A stretch of 64,000 bases of DNA from Burkholderiaceae bacterium. Its GTDB lineage: Bacteria; Pseudomonadota; Gammaproteobacteria; Burkholderiales; Burkholderiaceae_C. The translations under genes and the position numbers were made by a program. A model generated the notes under the pieces. The model searched no databases. It was given only the letters and a program-made list of their open reading frames with translations, and was not told the DNA's origin. Shown in pieces: positions 32,631-41,607 of the stretch (position 1 is the first letter of the stretch; each line of letters starts with the position of its first letter). The stretch lies in assembly GCA_024235855.1 (NCBI GenBank), contig JACKLN010000002.1, positions 319,581-383,580 on the forward strand, in the 5' to 3' direction.

Positions 32631-34004
32631 TCAGAAGGTGAAGACGGCGCCGACGCCGAACCAGTTGCCACGCGTGGTCACGCGCGGGTCGACGTTGGTG
32701 AACGCGTTGTGGCTGGGCATGGACAGCGGCGCCAGACCCTTGCGGTCGTAGTGCACCATGCCGGCCAGGCCGTAGAAGCGGATCCCGTGGCCGAAGTTGT
32801 AGTCCACGCCCACGGTGTTGATCAGCACGCTGTTGCTCTGGCCGCGCTCGCTGGGGTTGTCGGTGCTGGCCTTGCCCAGGTAGACCATGCCGGTGTTGAA
32901 GGCCCACTTGCCGTGCAGGTAGCGCACGCCGGCCATCAGGTCGGTGGTGCGCGCCGGGTAGCCGGGGTTGGGCACGCCGTTGGCGTCGGTGCCACCCCAG
33001 TCGACGTTGAACATGTTGTTCCACAGGCCGCCGCGGCCGAAGGTGGTGGGCACCGCGTAGGCGCCGCTCCACCGGTTGAAGCGCACGCCGGCGGTGGCCT
33101 CGATCTTTGGCGCGAAGTAGTAGCGCGCCATCAGCTGGAAGATGCCCTGCGACGAGCCACCCAGGATGTCGTCGTCGGCCGGGTTGGTGGTCAGGCCGAA
33201 GAAGGGCGCATGGCCCCAGGACACCGGCTGACCGTTGCGCGAGACCTGCACCGAGGCGTCGATCATCAGCCCGCCGCGGGTGTACTTGCCCCAGAACTCG
33301 AGCATCCAGGGGTCGTTGCGGTCCCAGCCGCTGGGGCCGGTGTCGTAGGTGGCCTCGAGCACGAGGTCACCGTCCATCACGTCCATGATGCGGGAGGTGT
33401 AGCGCAGGGCATGGCCCAGCAGGGCGTAGCCGGCACCGCTGGACGCCCAGGCGTCGCTGATGCCGAAGTCCGAGGCGTAGGGGAAGTCGGCCACCGCCCA
33501 GCTGCGGCTGGTCATCGCACCGATCGACAGCGTGCCGTACTCCTCGTGGCGGACGCCGATGTTGCGTTCGTAGATCGCGCCCTCGATGTCGACCTTGCCG
33601 TCGCGCCAGCGCTGGCTCAGCAGGCCCACGGCCATGAAGCCGTTGGGCAGGTCGACCTGCATGCCCAGGTAGGGCTGAAACAGCACAGTGGTGCTGGTGT
33701 CGCTGCCGTAGGCCTTGCCGTAGACGAGCGGGTCGGCCCACTCGCGCTGGCGGTTCTCGTTCGGTTCCTTCTGGCACTCGTCGCAGACGTTGCTGCCCCG
33801 CACCATTTCCGCCTTGGCAAAGCCGGTCAGGGTGAAGAAGGGGCCGATGTCCACGGCCGCGGCCGGGAAACAGGCGGCAGCCGCCGCGACGACGACGGCC
33901 AGGCGCCTGAGCGAAGCGCCGGTGCGCGGCGAGGGCCGGCGCGGCGCAGCCTGGCAGGGCCGGGTGAGGGGCGAGGAGGCCGGGGGGAGAGAGCGTACGT
34001 GCAT
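32631..34004 (-). CDS. Outer-membrane beta-barrel protein, first gene of the leftward glucan operon
   Basis: 457 residues. A long N-terminal leader with a hydrophobic core (LAVVVAAAAACFPAAA) precedes alternating beta-strand-like segments (TLTGFAKAEMVRG, GMQVDLPNGFMAVGLLSQRW, RFYGLAGMVHYDRKG). The last residue is Phe (VGAVFTF), the classic C-terminal signal for BAM insertion. I do not recognise the family. It has no TonB box or plug, so it behaves like a passive porin. The operator at 34024-34037 lies 20 bases before the ATG. It probably lets glucan fragments cross the outer membrane; this rests on context. Confidence 0.75.
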   Translation of the reverse strand: MHVRSLPPASSPLTRPCQAAPRRPSPRTGASLRRLAVVVAAAAACFPAAAVDIGPFFTLTGFAKAEMVRGSNVCDECQKEPNENRQREWADPLVYGKAYGSDTSTTVLFQPYLGMQVDLPNGFMAVGLLSQRWRDGKVDIEGAIYERNIGVRHEEYGTLSIGAMTSRSWAVADFPYASDFGISDAWASSGAGYALLGHALRYTSRIMDVMDGDLVLEATYDTGPSGWDRNDPWMLEFWGKYTRGGLMIDASVQVSRNGQPVSWGHAPFFGLTTNPADDDILGGSSQGIFQLMARYYFAPKIEATAGVRFNRWSGAYAVPTTFGRGGLWNNMFNVDWGGTDANGVPNPGYPARTTDLMAGVRYLHGKWAFNTGMVYLGKASTDNPSERGQSNSVLINTVGVDYNFGHGIRFYGLAGMVHYDRKGLAPLSMPSHNAFTNVDPRVTTRGNWFGVGAVFTF

Positions 34005-34023
34005 GGGTTCAGCCTTGACAGCG

Positions 34024-34037
34024 TGAAAGCGCTTTCA
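34024..34037. promoter_or_regulatory. Perfect LacI-type operator of the leftward operon
   Basis: TGAAAGCGCTTTCA, perfect palindrome. Read on the minus strand it begins one base after the -10 box TATCCT (34044-34039), the same layout as at 12325. Confidence 0.85.
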
Positions 34038-34038
34038 A

Positions 34039-34068
34039 AGGATAGTTCCCCCGGCCCGTCAACGTCAA
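34039..34068 (-). promoter_or_regulatory. Promoter of the leftward glucan operon
   Basis: On the minus strand: -35 TTGACG (34068-34063), 18-base spacer, -10 TATCCT (34044-34039), one base, then the operator. The spacing equals that of the ABC promoter. A GGGTAATC octamer (34092-34085, minus strand) lies further upstream, within the shared divergent region. Confidence 0.7.
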
Positions 34069-34150
34069 CGCCATGGGCCTGCGTGATTACCCTTGGTTGC
34101 GTGATTTCGACCCGGCCTGACGGCGGATCCGGGTAAACCAGATGTTGCTG

Positions 34151-34164
34151 TGAAAGCGCTTTCA
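34151..34164. promoter_or_regulatory. Perfect LacI-type operator before GH81
   Basis: TGAAAGCGCTTTCA, 127 bases from the operator at 34024, in the same divergent region. It ends 43 bases before the GH81 ATG. No clear -35/-10 pair is visible; a GGGTAAACC element lies at 34131-34139. Two sites about 12 helical turns apart could support looping. Confidence 0.8.
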
Positions 34165-34207
34165 TGCAGAATCTTCGCACGTTGTCGCGATTGCAAGGAG
34201 TCCGCGC

Positions 34208-36502
34208 ATGATCTGGTCGAGCCTCCGCCGCCTGGCGCCCTGGGTGGGTGCCGCCGCCCTGGCGCTGGGTCTGTCCGCCCAGGCGCAGCCCGTCAAGCTG
34301 GGTGCTGCCACCTACTTCCTGGCGCCCAAGGGCAGCGAGGCCCGCCCGCCGGCGGCGCCGTTCCGCACCGAGGCCCTGCTGAAGACGGCAGCACAGACCA
34401 ACCAGTGGTACAGCACGCTCATCTTCAACGAGACGCCGGACCCCATCTATGCGATCCCGGTCAGCGTGCGCACGGTCAAGGCCGGCCTGGAGTTCTCGCT
34501 GCCGGTGAAGACCATCGTCCCGAGCGAGCGGCTGGACGTGGAGGTGCACTACCCGCATGCCGACCCGCTGCTGATCGCGCCGACGGCCTTCGAGCCGGGG
34601 CAGGCCAAGCTGGCCAAGGCCAACGACTGGTCGATCGACATCTCGTTCGCACGCGGCGCCGACGACATGCGCGTGACCGTGGCCCATGGCAGCCCGTACG
34701 CGCAACTGCGCCTGACGCGCGGCGACCTGCGCGTGACGCTGCCCGCCGCCGGCGAGCGGCTGGACGACGGCCAGGACCCGCGGGTGCTGGCGCTGAAGGT
34801 CGGCCCGCGGGCCTATGCCCTGTTCGGCCCGAGCGGCGCCCGCTGGGAGCGCACGTCCGACACCGTGTGGGTGGCGCGCATGCCGGCCGGCGCCAGCCAT
34901 GCCGCCGTGGCGGCCTTGCCGGATGCGACGCCGGCGTCGCTGAAGCTGCTGGCCGAGCACGCCTGGGCGTTCCTGGAGGAGACCCGCGTCGACTGGCGTT
35001 ACGACCCGGCGGCCAGCCGCGTCGAGACGCGCTTCAGCACGAAGACGAAGGCCATGGAGGGCAGCCAGGCCACGCCGCTGCTCGGGTTGTACCCGCACCA
35101 CTGGTTCCGTAACGCCAGCGTGGCCGGCCGTCTGGGTCCGGCCTACGACACCATCCGAGGCAAGCTGCACCTGCTCGCCGCCCCCGAGTTCACCACCACC
35201 GCCACCTACGCCAGCTTCGTGCCGCGCTGGCCGGCGGTCGGCCCGTCGAAGTTCAGCGACACGCTGGCCGACGTGATGAAGAAGGACGTGCGTGACGCGC
35301 GCCGCCTGCTGCTGGTGGAAGGCGAGGGGCCCTACTGGCAGGGCAAGGGGCTGCAGCGCCTGGTCAAGCTGATGGACGTGGCCGAGGCGCAGGGCGACAT
35401 GGCCGCGCGCGACGCCCTGCTCGAGCGGCTCAAGGAGCGTGTCGAGGAATGGTTCTCCGGCGAGAGCCGCAAGACCTACTTCGTGCACGACAAGACCCTG
35501 GGCACGCTGCTGGGCTACCCGGAGGAGTACTTCAGCGTCGTGCAGATGAACGACCACCACTTCCACTACGGCTACTGGATCCGCGCCATCGCCGAGATCG
35601 GTCTGCGAGACCCGGCCTGGGCGGCCAAGGACCGCTGGGGTGGCCTGGTGGACCTGCTGGTGCGCGACATCGCCGGCACCGAGCGGGGCGGCAGCGACTT
35701 CCCGTTCCTGCGCAACTTCGACCCCTACGAGGGTCACTCGTGGGCGTCGGGCATCGGCCTGGGCCCCTGGGGCAACAACCAGGAAAGCTCGTCGGAGGCC
35801 ATCAACGCCTGGGCAGGCCTGATCCTGTGGGGCGAGCTGCACGGCGACACGGCGCTGCGCGACCTGGGCATCTGGATGTACACGACCGAAACCGAGGCCA
35901 TCCAGCACTACTGGTTCGACATCCATGGCCTCGTCTTCCCGCCCGAGTACAAGCACGTGGAGACCAGCATGCTCTTCAGCGGCAAGTACGCCCACAACAC
36001 CTGGTGGACCGACGAGCCGCGGCAGATCAAGGGCATCAACCTGCTGCCGGTGACCACGGCCTCGGCCTACCTGGGCCGCTACCCGGAGTACATCGCCAAG
36101 AACCTGGGCACGCTGGAGTCCGACGTGGCCACCTGGCTGGGCCGCGGCAAGAACTACGGCCGCCTGCCCAAGGACATCTGGGGCGACATCTTCGGCAAGT
36201 ACCTGGCCCTGGCCGACCCGGCCAAGGCCCTGGCCGGCTGGGAGCGCTGGGGTGCGGTGGAACTGGGCGAGACGCGCACGCACACGCTGCACTGGATGCT
36301 CAGCCTGCAGCAGATGGGCACGCCGGACTTCAGCGTCACCGCGGACAGCACCTTCTACGCCGTGTTCCGCAAGCCAGATGGCACGCGCACCCACCTGGCC
36401 TACAACGCCAGCCGCGCGCCCATCACGGTGCGCTTCAGCGACGGCAAGTCGCTGAGCGTGCCGCCCGGCGAGCTGGTGTCTTCGGCGCCGGCCGCCCGCT
36501 GA
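34208..36502 (+). CDS. Secreted GH81 endo-beta-1,3-glucanase
   Basis: 764 residues, typical for bacterial GH81. It cuts long beta-1,3-glucans by inversion. A Sec signal (PWVGAAALALGLSAQAQ, cleavage near residue 26) indicates export. Catalytic blocks: MNDHHFHYGYW (Asp449 the likely acid), NFDPYEGHSWASG and GNNQESSSEAINAW (Glu526 and Glu530, where family members place the base). The ATG has AAGGAG 7 bases before it. The gene faces the leftward operon across a two-operator region. It has no lipobox, so it may be periplasmic or secreted. It probably opens polymeric glucan at the start of the pathway. Confidence 0.93.
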   Translation: MIWSSLRRLAPWVGAAALALGLSAQAQPVKLGAATYFLAPKGSEARPPAAPFRTEALLKTAAQTNQWYSTLIFNETPDPIYAIPVSVRTVKAGLEFSLPVKTIVPSERLDVEVHYPHADPLLIAPTAFEPGQAKLAKANDWSIDISFARGADDMRVTVAHGSPYAQLRLTRGDLRVTLPAAGERLDDGQDPRVLALKVGPRAYALFGPSGARWERTSDTVWVARMPAGASHAAVAALPDATPASLKLLAEHAWAFLEETRVDWRYDPAASRVETRFSTKTKAMEGSQATPLLGLYPHHWFRNASVAGRLGPAYDTIRGKLHLLAAPEFTTTATYASFVPRWPAVGPSKFSDTLADVMKKDVRDARRLLLVEGEGPYWQGKGLQRLVKLMDVAEAQGDMAARDALLERLKERVEEWFSGESRKTYFVHDKTLGTLLGYPEEYFSVVQMNDHHFHYGYWIRAIAEIGLRDPAWAAKDRWGGLVDLLVRDIAGTERGGSDFPFLRNFDPYEGHSWASGIGLGPWGNNQESSSEAINAWAGLILWGELHGDTALRDLGIWMYTTETEAIQHYWFDIHGLVFPPEYKHVETSMLFSGKYAHNTWWTDEPRQIKGINLLPVTTASAYLGRYPEYIAKNLGTLESDVATWLGRGKNYGRLPKDIWGDIFGKYLALADPAKALAGWERWGAVELGETRTHTLHWMLSLQQMGTPDFSVTADSTFYAVFRKPDGTRTHLAYNASRAPITVRFSDGKSLSVPPGELVSSAPAAR

Positions 36503-36551
36503 GACTCGGGTAATCCAGAACATCCATGCGGCGAGACATTGATATGCTGCA

Positions 36552-36565
36552 TGAAAGCGCTTTCA
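36552..36565. promoter_or_regulatory. Perfect LacI-type operator before the surface lipoprotein gene
   Basis: TGAAAGCGCTTTCA, 89 bases before the ATG at 36655. GGGTAATC at 36508-36515 lies 44 bases upstream of its start, almost the same distance as GATTACCC from the operator at 12325 (43). No convincing -35 box was found. Confidence 0.8.
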
Positions 36566-36654
36566 GATTGCTTCACGCCGGCTGGAGACAGGCTGCCGGC
36601 ATCTCGATGGATGGCGCCCGCCGCGCCAGCTCTACACCGACAGGACGAACCACC

Positions 36655-38736
36655 ATGCACACGTCACCTCGCGTTCCTTCCCGCGCCCTGACCCGCAGCG
36701 CCGCTGCACTGGCGGTGGCGGCCCTCGTTGCGGCCTGCGGTGGCGGCGACGTCGATCCGCCGCCGGACACCGTGCCGCCGACCGTCGCCATCACCGACGA
36801 CGTCTCGGCCGCCACCGCCGGTGGTGTGGTCACCTTCACCTTCACCTTCAGCGAGGACGTCGGCGAGAGCTTCGTCGCCGAGGACGTGCTCGTCACCGGC
36901 GGCACGGCCGGCACGCTGACCAAGGTCAGCGACACCGTCTACACCCTGGCCGTGACGCCCCCGGCCGACACCGCCGGCACGATCAGCGTGAGCGTGGCCG
37001 CGGCCAAGTTCCGCGATCTGGCCAACAACGACAACGTGGCCGAGGCCACCGCCACCCAGGCCTTCGACACCCAGACCGCGCCACCGGCCGGTGGCACGGT
37101 GCTGGCGAACTTCGACGACGTCTCGCCCCCGGTGGCCGGCTTCGAGGGCGCGGAAGGCAGTGCCGTGGAAGCCGGGCCGGCCGGTGGCGGCAGCGGCAAC
37201 AGCTTCAAGGTGCTGCGTTCGGGCGGGCAGGTCTATGCACTGGGCATCATCGAGACCGCCGTGCCGGTGAGCGACACGCGGCGCACCATTTCCGCCCAGG
37301 TCTACTCGCCCACCGCCGGCATCCCGATGATCATGAAGATCGAGGGCCCGGATGGCGCCAACTCCGGCGACGTGCAGGCCAACGAGACGGTGGTGCAGGG
37401 CTGGCAGACCCTGACCTGGACCTTCACCGGGACCGACGTCAGCAAGACCTACAACAAGATCGTGCTGCTGCCCAACCTGGGCACGGTCGACGCGCCGCCC
37501 GGGCAGGCGTACTTCTTCGATGCCATCACGCTGCTCGATGCCGCCGCGCCGCCGGTGGCCGAAGGCACGGTGATCGCGAACTTCGAGGACGTCTCGCCCC
37601 CGGTGGCGGGCTTCGAGGGCGCCGAGGGCAGCGCCATCGAGGCCGGCCCGGCCGGTGGTGGCAGTGGCAACAGTTTCAAGGTGCTGCGTTCCGGCGGGCA
37701 GGTCTATGCGCTGGGCATCATCGAGACCACGGTGCCGGTGGCGGCCGACCGCCGCACGATCTCTGCCGAGGTGTACTCGCCGACGGCCGGCATCCCGATG
37801 GTCATGAAGCTCGAAGGGCCCGACGGTGCCAACTCCGGCGACACGCAGGCCAACGAGACGGTGGTGCAGGGCTGGCAGACGCTGACCTGGACCTTCAGCG
37901 GGCTGGACGTCAGCAAGACCTACAACAAGATCGTGCTGCTGCCCAACCTGGGCACGGTGGACGCGCCTCCGGGGCAGGCCTACTACTTCGACACCATCAC
38001 GCTGCTGGCCGCAGCGGGTGGCGGCGGTGGCGGCGCGGGCCCGCTGGTCTTCTCGTCGGGCTTCGCCGGCGGTGCCCGCACGGTGGAGGGCGGCGAGTAC
38101 GGCGGTTTCAGCGGCAGCAACCTCGACAACTTCGGCTGTAACGGTGCCCCCGAGAACTGCGGTGGCGGTGGCGACGTGTCGCCGAACGTCGCGGCGGCGG
38201 ACTCGTACTTCTTCTACTACTACCAGACGCCGACCCCGGCCTCGGCCCTGTACGCCGGCATCTACGTGCAGGCGCCGGGTGTCACCGGCGGCCTGAGTGC
38301 CTCCGCGGACACCCCGGGGATGCAGTTGAACGGCCAGACACAGATCAAGTTCAACTTCAACCCGAACCCGGAGTGGTACGGCACGACGACGAACAACTTC
38401 ATGGTCCAGTTCGACATGGGCAAGCTGTACACGGTCAACGGCAACCCCTGCCACATCCAGCTGCGCAAGGTCGTCACGCCCACGTCCGCCGATTCCGCGG
38501 CCTACGCCCTGAACCTCAGCGAGTTCGCCGTGGTGCAGAACTGCGGTGTGGCTGGCCTGACCGCAACCTCGGTGCTGGCCTCCGAGCCGGTGTCGCAGGT
38601 GTCGTTCCAGGCGGCCGGTGGGGGGGCTGCGGTCAGCGACGGTGTGCTGAACACCGGCGCCAACCTGTCGGCCGCCAACGGCGCCGGCGTCTACCCGACC
38701 ACGCTGGTGATCAAGGGCGGCATCCGCTTCGAGTGA
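36655..38736 (+). CDS. Surface lipoprotein with Ig-like domain and tandem glycan-binding-like repeats
   Basis: 693 residues. Lipobox LVAACGGG. An Ig-like domain follows (about 40-140, TFTFSEDVGESFVAEDV). Then come two near-identical ~148-residue modules (147-294 and 304-451) with jelly-roll-like strands (GWQTLTWTF, GQAYFFDAITLL), a Gly-rich linker and a unique C-terminal domain (~465-693). I recognise no named family; the modules look like carbohydrate-binding domains. The operator upstream and its place between GH81 and another lipoprotein suggest a glucan-binding role on the cell surface, analogous to SusD/SusE. An ATG upstream at 36526 lies before the operator and is not used. Confidence 0.78.
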   Translation: MHTSPRVPSRALTRSAAALAVAALVAACGGGDVDPPPDTVPPTVAITDDVSAATAGGVVTFTFTFSEDVGESFVAEDVLVTGGTAGTLTKVSDTVYTLAVTPPADTAGTISVSVAAAKFRDLANNDNVAEATATQAFDTQTAPPAGGTVLANFDDVSPPVAGFEGAEGSAVEAGPAGGGSGNSFKVLRSGGQVYALGIIETAVPVSDTRRTISAQVYSPTAGIPMIMKIEGPDGANSGDVQANETVVQGWQTLTWTFTGTDVSKTYNKIVLLPNLGTVDAPPGQAYFFDAITLLDAAAPPVAEGTVIANFEDVSPPVAGFEGAEGSAIEAGPAGGGSGNSFKVLRSGGQVYALGIIETTVPVAADRRTISAEVYSPTAGIPMVMKLEGPDGANSGDTQANETVVQGWQTLTWTFSGLDVSKTYNKIVLLPNLGTVDAPPGQAYYFDTITLLAAAGGGGGGAGPLVFSSGFAGGARTVEGGEYGGFSGSNLDNFGCNGAPENCGGGGDVSPNVAAADSYFFYYYQTPTPASALYAGIYVQAPGVTGGLSASADTPGMQLNGQTQIKFNFNPNPEWYGTTTNNFMVQFDMGKLYTVNGNPCHIQLRKVVTPTSADSAAYALNLSEFAVVQNCGVAGLTATSVLASEPVSQVSFQAAGGGAAVSDGVLNTGANLSAANGAGVYPTTLVIKGGIRFE
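37093..38007 (+). repeat. In-gene tandem duplication, period 471 bases
   Basis: Copies at 37093-37536 and 37564-38007. The encoded modules differ at about 16 of 148 residues, and long stretches match at DNA level, so the duplication looks recent or gene-converted. Confidence 0.85.
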
Positions 38737-38815
38737 GCGCGTGGGCGGCGCGGTGGCCCGGTCCATCGCGCCGTCCGTGCCGGACCTTCGACCGCCACAC
38801 CGCCAGGACCTCACC

Positions 38816-40447
38816 ATGACATACCTCTTTCGCGTGATCCCCGCCGCGGCGGCGGCCTGCCTGCTCGCCTCCTGCGGCGGCGGCGGCGGTTCGCCGCCGG
38901 TGACCGACACCCCGCCCGTGACCAGCAGCAGCGGCGTGGCCGTCGACGGCTACCTGCAGTTCGCCACCGTGCTGTGCGACGTCAACGGCAACGGGGTGGC
39001 CGACGCCGGCGAGCGCGGTGCCGGCACCGACGCCGCCGGCCGCTTCGGTTTCTCGCCCGCCTGCGACGCGCCGCTGGTCGTCACCGGTGGCACCAATGCT
39101 GACACCGGCCTGCCGTTCACCGGCGTGCTGCGCGCGCCAGGGGGCGCCACCGTGGTGTCGCCGCTGACCACGCTGCTGGCAGAAGGCCTGGCGGCGGCCG
39201 ACCTGCTGGCGGCCCTCGGTCTGCCGGACGACACCAACCTCGCCACGACCGACCCGGCGGCCTCCACCGACGGCGTGCTGCAGCAGCCCGCGCTCTACCG
39301 TGCCACGCTGGCGCTGCAGCAGATCGTGCAGGGCACCGCCAGCGTGCTGCTGGAACTGGCCGGCGTCGACGATGCCGCCACCCAAAGGGCCGTCTATGCC
39401 GCCGTTGCGCGGGCGGCTGCTGCTGAACTCGCCGCCGACGGGGGTACGCCCCCTGTGCTGAGCAACGGCACGACGGTGTCGCCCAGCGTCGTCGACGCCA
39501 TCGTGCAGGCTGCCGTGTCGGCCGTGGCCGGCATCGCTCCGCCGACTCCGGCGGTGAACGCCGCCACGCTGGCCCAGGTGGTGGCCGGCTCGCTGGCCCT
39601 GCAGGCCGAGCGCATCCTGGGCGCGGGGCCGAGCGAACTGACCGCCGTGGTGGCCGACGCCCAGCGCAGCACCGTGGTCGGTGACTTCGTGCGCACCAAC
39701 GCGGCGCAACTGTCGGCGGCGCCCGGTGACGGCAGCGCCGCGCTGGCGGCCACGCTGGTCGAACTGGTGGACCCGTACCTGGCGATTGCCGGCGACAGCC
39801 TCCGCCTGGTCAACGGCAATGCCGTCACCGCGCTGAGCCTGGCCGCCTTTGCCGGTGCCGACGGCATCAGCGTGCCCTGGCCGCTGGCCGAGCCGCTGAC
39901 GCTGGAGGTCACGCTGGCGCGGGCCGCGAACTACACGCCGATGGCCGGGCAGAAGCTCAGCGCGGCGGTGTCGATGCAGGAGACGAGCGCCGGTGGCCAG
40001 GGCAGCATCCTGGCGCTGATCGACGGCGTGGACGTGGCCCGCGTGGGCGACGTGCTGCGCCTGACGGTGCCCAGCACGGCACGGGCACGCGTCTACGGCG
40101 TGTCCACCGACGGCCGCCGCAAGGCGGTGGTGGACTTCGCCAACGGCGTTCGCAACGTCACCGGCAGCTTCGAGACCGGCGGCAACGTCACCAGCTTCCC
40201 GCTGGGCAACATCGTCAACTACGCCATCAACCAGCTCAGCAACGACTTCACCGGCATCTACGCGCTGCGCGGCAGCTACCGGGTGTCGCTGGTGCTGGCG
40301 GGGCTGGACCTGCGGTATGCCGACGGGTCGCGCTTCGAGGCCGCGAGCCTGACGGTGCCGACCGGCCTGAACAGCGCGGGTGCGGTCACCACCAGCGTGA
40401 CGGTGGAGGGCCGTGGGCTCACGGGCACGATCACGCTGGTCGACTGA
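38816..40447 (+). CDS. Second surface-type lipoprotein, unknown family
   Basis: 543 residues from ATG 38816. Lipobox LLASCGGG. After a short linker there is a domain with CDVNGNGVADAGERG, which resembles a Ca-binding D-x-N-x-N-G-x-x-D loop, then PLTTLLAEG as seen in some alanine-rich adhesin-like proteins. The rest is Ala/Val-rich with several strand-like segments. No enzymatic motif was found. It follows the repeat-bearing lipoprotein by 79 bases and ends one base before the barrel gene, so the three probably form one complex or surface apparatus. Function unknown; glycan capture is inferred from the neighbours only. Confidence 0.7.
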   Translation: MTYLFRVIPAAAAACLLASCGGGGGSPPVTDTPPVTSSSGVAVDGYLQFATVLCDVNGNGVADAGERGAGTDAAGRFGFSPACDAPLVVTGGTNADTGLPFTGVLRAPGGATVVSPLTTLLAEGLAAADLLAALGLPDDTNLATTDPAASTDGVLQQPALYRATLALQQIVQGTASVLLELAGVDDAATQRAVYAAVARAAAAELAADGGTPPVLSNGTTVSPSVVDAIVQAAVSAVAGIAPPTPAVNAATLAQVVAGSLALQAERILGAGPSELTAVVADAQRSTVVGDFVRTNAAQLSAAPGDGSAALAATLVELVDPYLAIAGDSLRLVNGNAVTALSLAAFAGADGISVPWPLAEPLTLEVTLARAANYTPMAGQKLSAAVSMQETSAGGQGSILALIDGVDVARVGDVLRLTVPSTARARVYGVSTDGRRKAVVDFANGVRNVTGSFETGGNVTSFPLGNIVNYAINQLSNDFTGIYALRGSYRVSLVLAGLDLRYADGSRFEAASLTVPTGLNSAGAVTTSVTVEGRGLTGTITLVD

Positions 40448-40448
40448 C

Positions 40449-41597
40449 GTGCACCGGCCCAGTCGATGGTCGTCAGCGCAGGTCAAGACAGTTGTGCAGG
40501 CCATGGGGCCGGCACTGCTGAGTCTGGCCGTGACTGGCGCCACGGCCGCGCCGCTGGACGCGCTGCTGGGCGCCTGGCCGGAGCGCGCGGGGCCGTCTTC
40601 GGCCGCTGCAGCGGCGCAGTTCGAGGCGGGCCTGTCCTTCGTCAACCGCCACATCGACTTCTCCGACCCCGAGGACGACCCGGAACTGGCCGCCCGCGCG
40701 GCCCGCGGTGACTACCGCGCGGCCCACCTGAGCGGCGGCTGGGCACCGGCGCCGGGCTGGTGGCTCACCGGCACGCTGGCCCAGCGCGAACTCGACGACG
40801 GCGTCGACCGCTACCGTTACCTCGGCTGGCAACTCGCCGCCCAGTGGCGCTGGCACGAACCGGCCGCGGGCAGCCGCCTGCCGGCGATGGCGCTGCGGCT
40901 GGGGGCCTGGGGGCACCGGGCCGGCGAGACGGCGACGACGACGCCGGTGCGTGTGCCCGGGGCCGTGCTCGACACGGTGACCATCCGCGACCCGGCGGAC
41001 CGCACCCTGCAACTCGATGCCATCGCGTCATGGACGCTGCGCCCGGGGCTCGAACTGGGGCTGCTGGCCAGCGTCGGCGACACCCGGCTGTCCTACGGCG
41101 GGCTCACCGCCACCACCCGCCGCAACGGCTGCAGCTACGACCTGCTGTTCACTGGCAACGACATCTTCGGCACCCTGGCTGAGCCCTGCAATGCGCCGGG
41201 CGGCGTGATCGAGCAGTTCTTCGACAGCAGCGGCAGCTACGGCGTCGACGTGCCCGCCGAGATCGCCTGGCGGGGGCGGTTCGTGCAATGGGGTGTGAAC
41301 CTGCGGGGCGAGACGGGGGCCTGGACCTGGGCCGCCGGCTTCCTGTGGCACCGCATCCGGCGCGACGGCGTCGACGACGTGGTCGCCGAGCGCGGCCGCT
41401 CGGCCTACGCCCACAACCGCCAGCTCGTGCTCGACGGCGGCTGGCGCTTCCGTCCAGGCTGGGCGTTGTTCCTGCGTGCCGACCTGGGCGAACGGCTGTT
41501 CTTCAACGAGCTGCCCGTCACCTACAACAGCAGCACCGCCGGGCGGTTCGGCAGCCGCCTGTCGCTGCTCACCGCCGGGCTGCGTGCCCAGTTCTGA
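40449..41597 (+). CDS. Second outer-membrane beta-barrel protein
   Basis: 382 residues from a GTG start one base after the preceding stop. The leader is AMGPALLSLAVTGATAAP. Strand-like amphipathic stretches (GWWLTGTLAQREL, QLAAQWRWHEP, ALFLRADLGERLFF) continue to a terminal Phe (TAGLRAQF), so BAM-inserted barrel topology is likely. The region around RRNGCSYDLLF has two cysteines that could bridge an external loop. No family was recognised, and there is no TonB-dependent plug. It is coupled to the 38816 lipoprotein and precedes glucokinase by 10 bases. Confidence 0.7.
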   Translation: MHRPSRWSSAQVKTVVQAMGPALLSLAVTGATAAPLDALLGAWPERAGPSSAAAAAQFEAGLSFVNRHIDFSDPEDDPELAARAARGDYRAAHLSGGWAPAPGWWLTGTLAQRELDDGVDRYRYLGWQLAAQWRWHEPAAGSRLPAMALRLGAWGHRAGETATTTPVRVPGAVLDTVTIRDPADRTLQLDAIASWTLRPGLELGLLASVGDTRLSYGGLTATTRRNGCSYDLLFTGNDIFGTLAEPCNAPGGVIEQFFDSSGSYGVDVPAEIAWRGRFVQWGVNLRGETGAWTWAAGFLWHRIRRDGVDDVVAERGRSAYAHNRQLVLDGGWRFRPGWALFLRADLGERLFFNELPVTYNSSTAGRFGSRLSLLTAGLRAQF

Positions 41598-41607
41598 CAC
41601 ATCCACC

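Noticed and set aside
33827..36523. Long leftward frame opposite GH81
   Set aside because: It crosses the divergent promoter region and has no domain; GH81 on the other strand has catalytic motifs.
36526..36654. Upstream ATG extension of the surface lipoprotein
   Set aside because: It would place the operator inside the coding region and hide the lipobox far from the N terminus.
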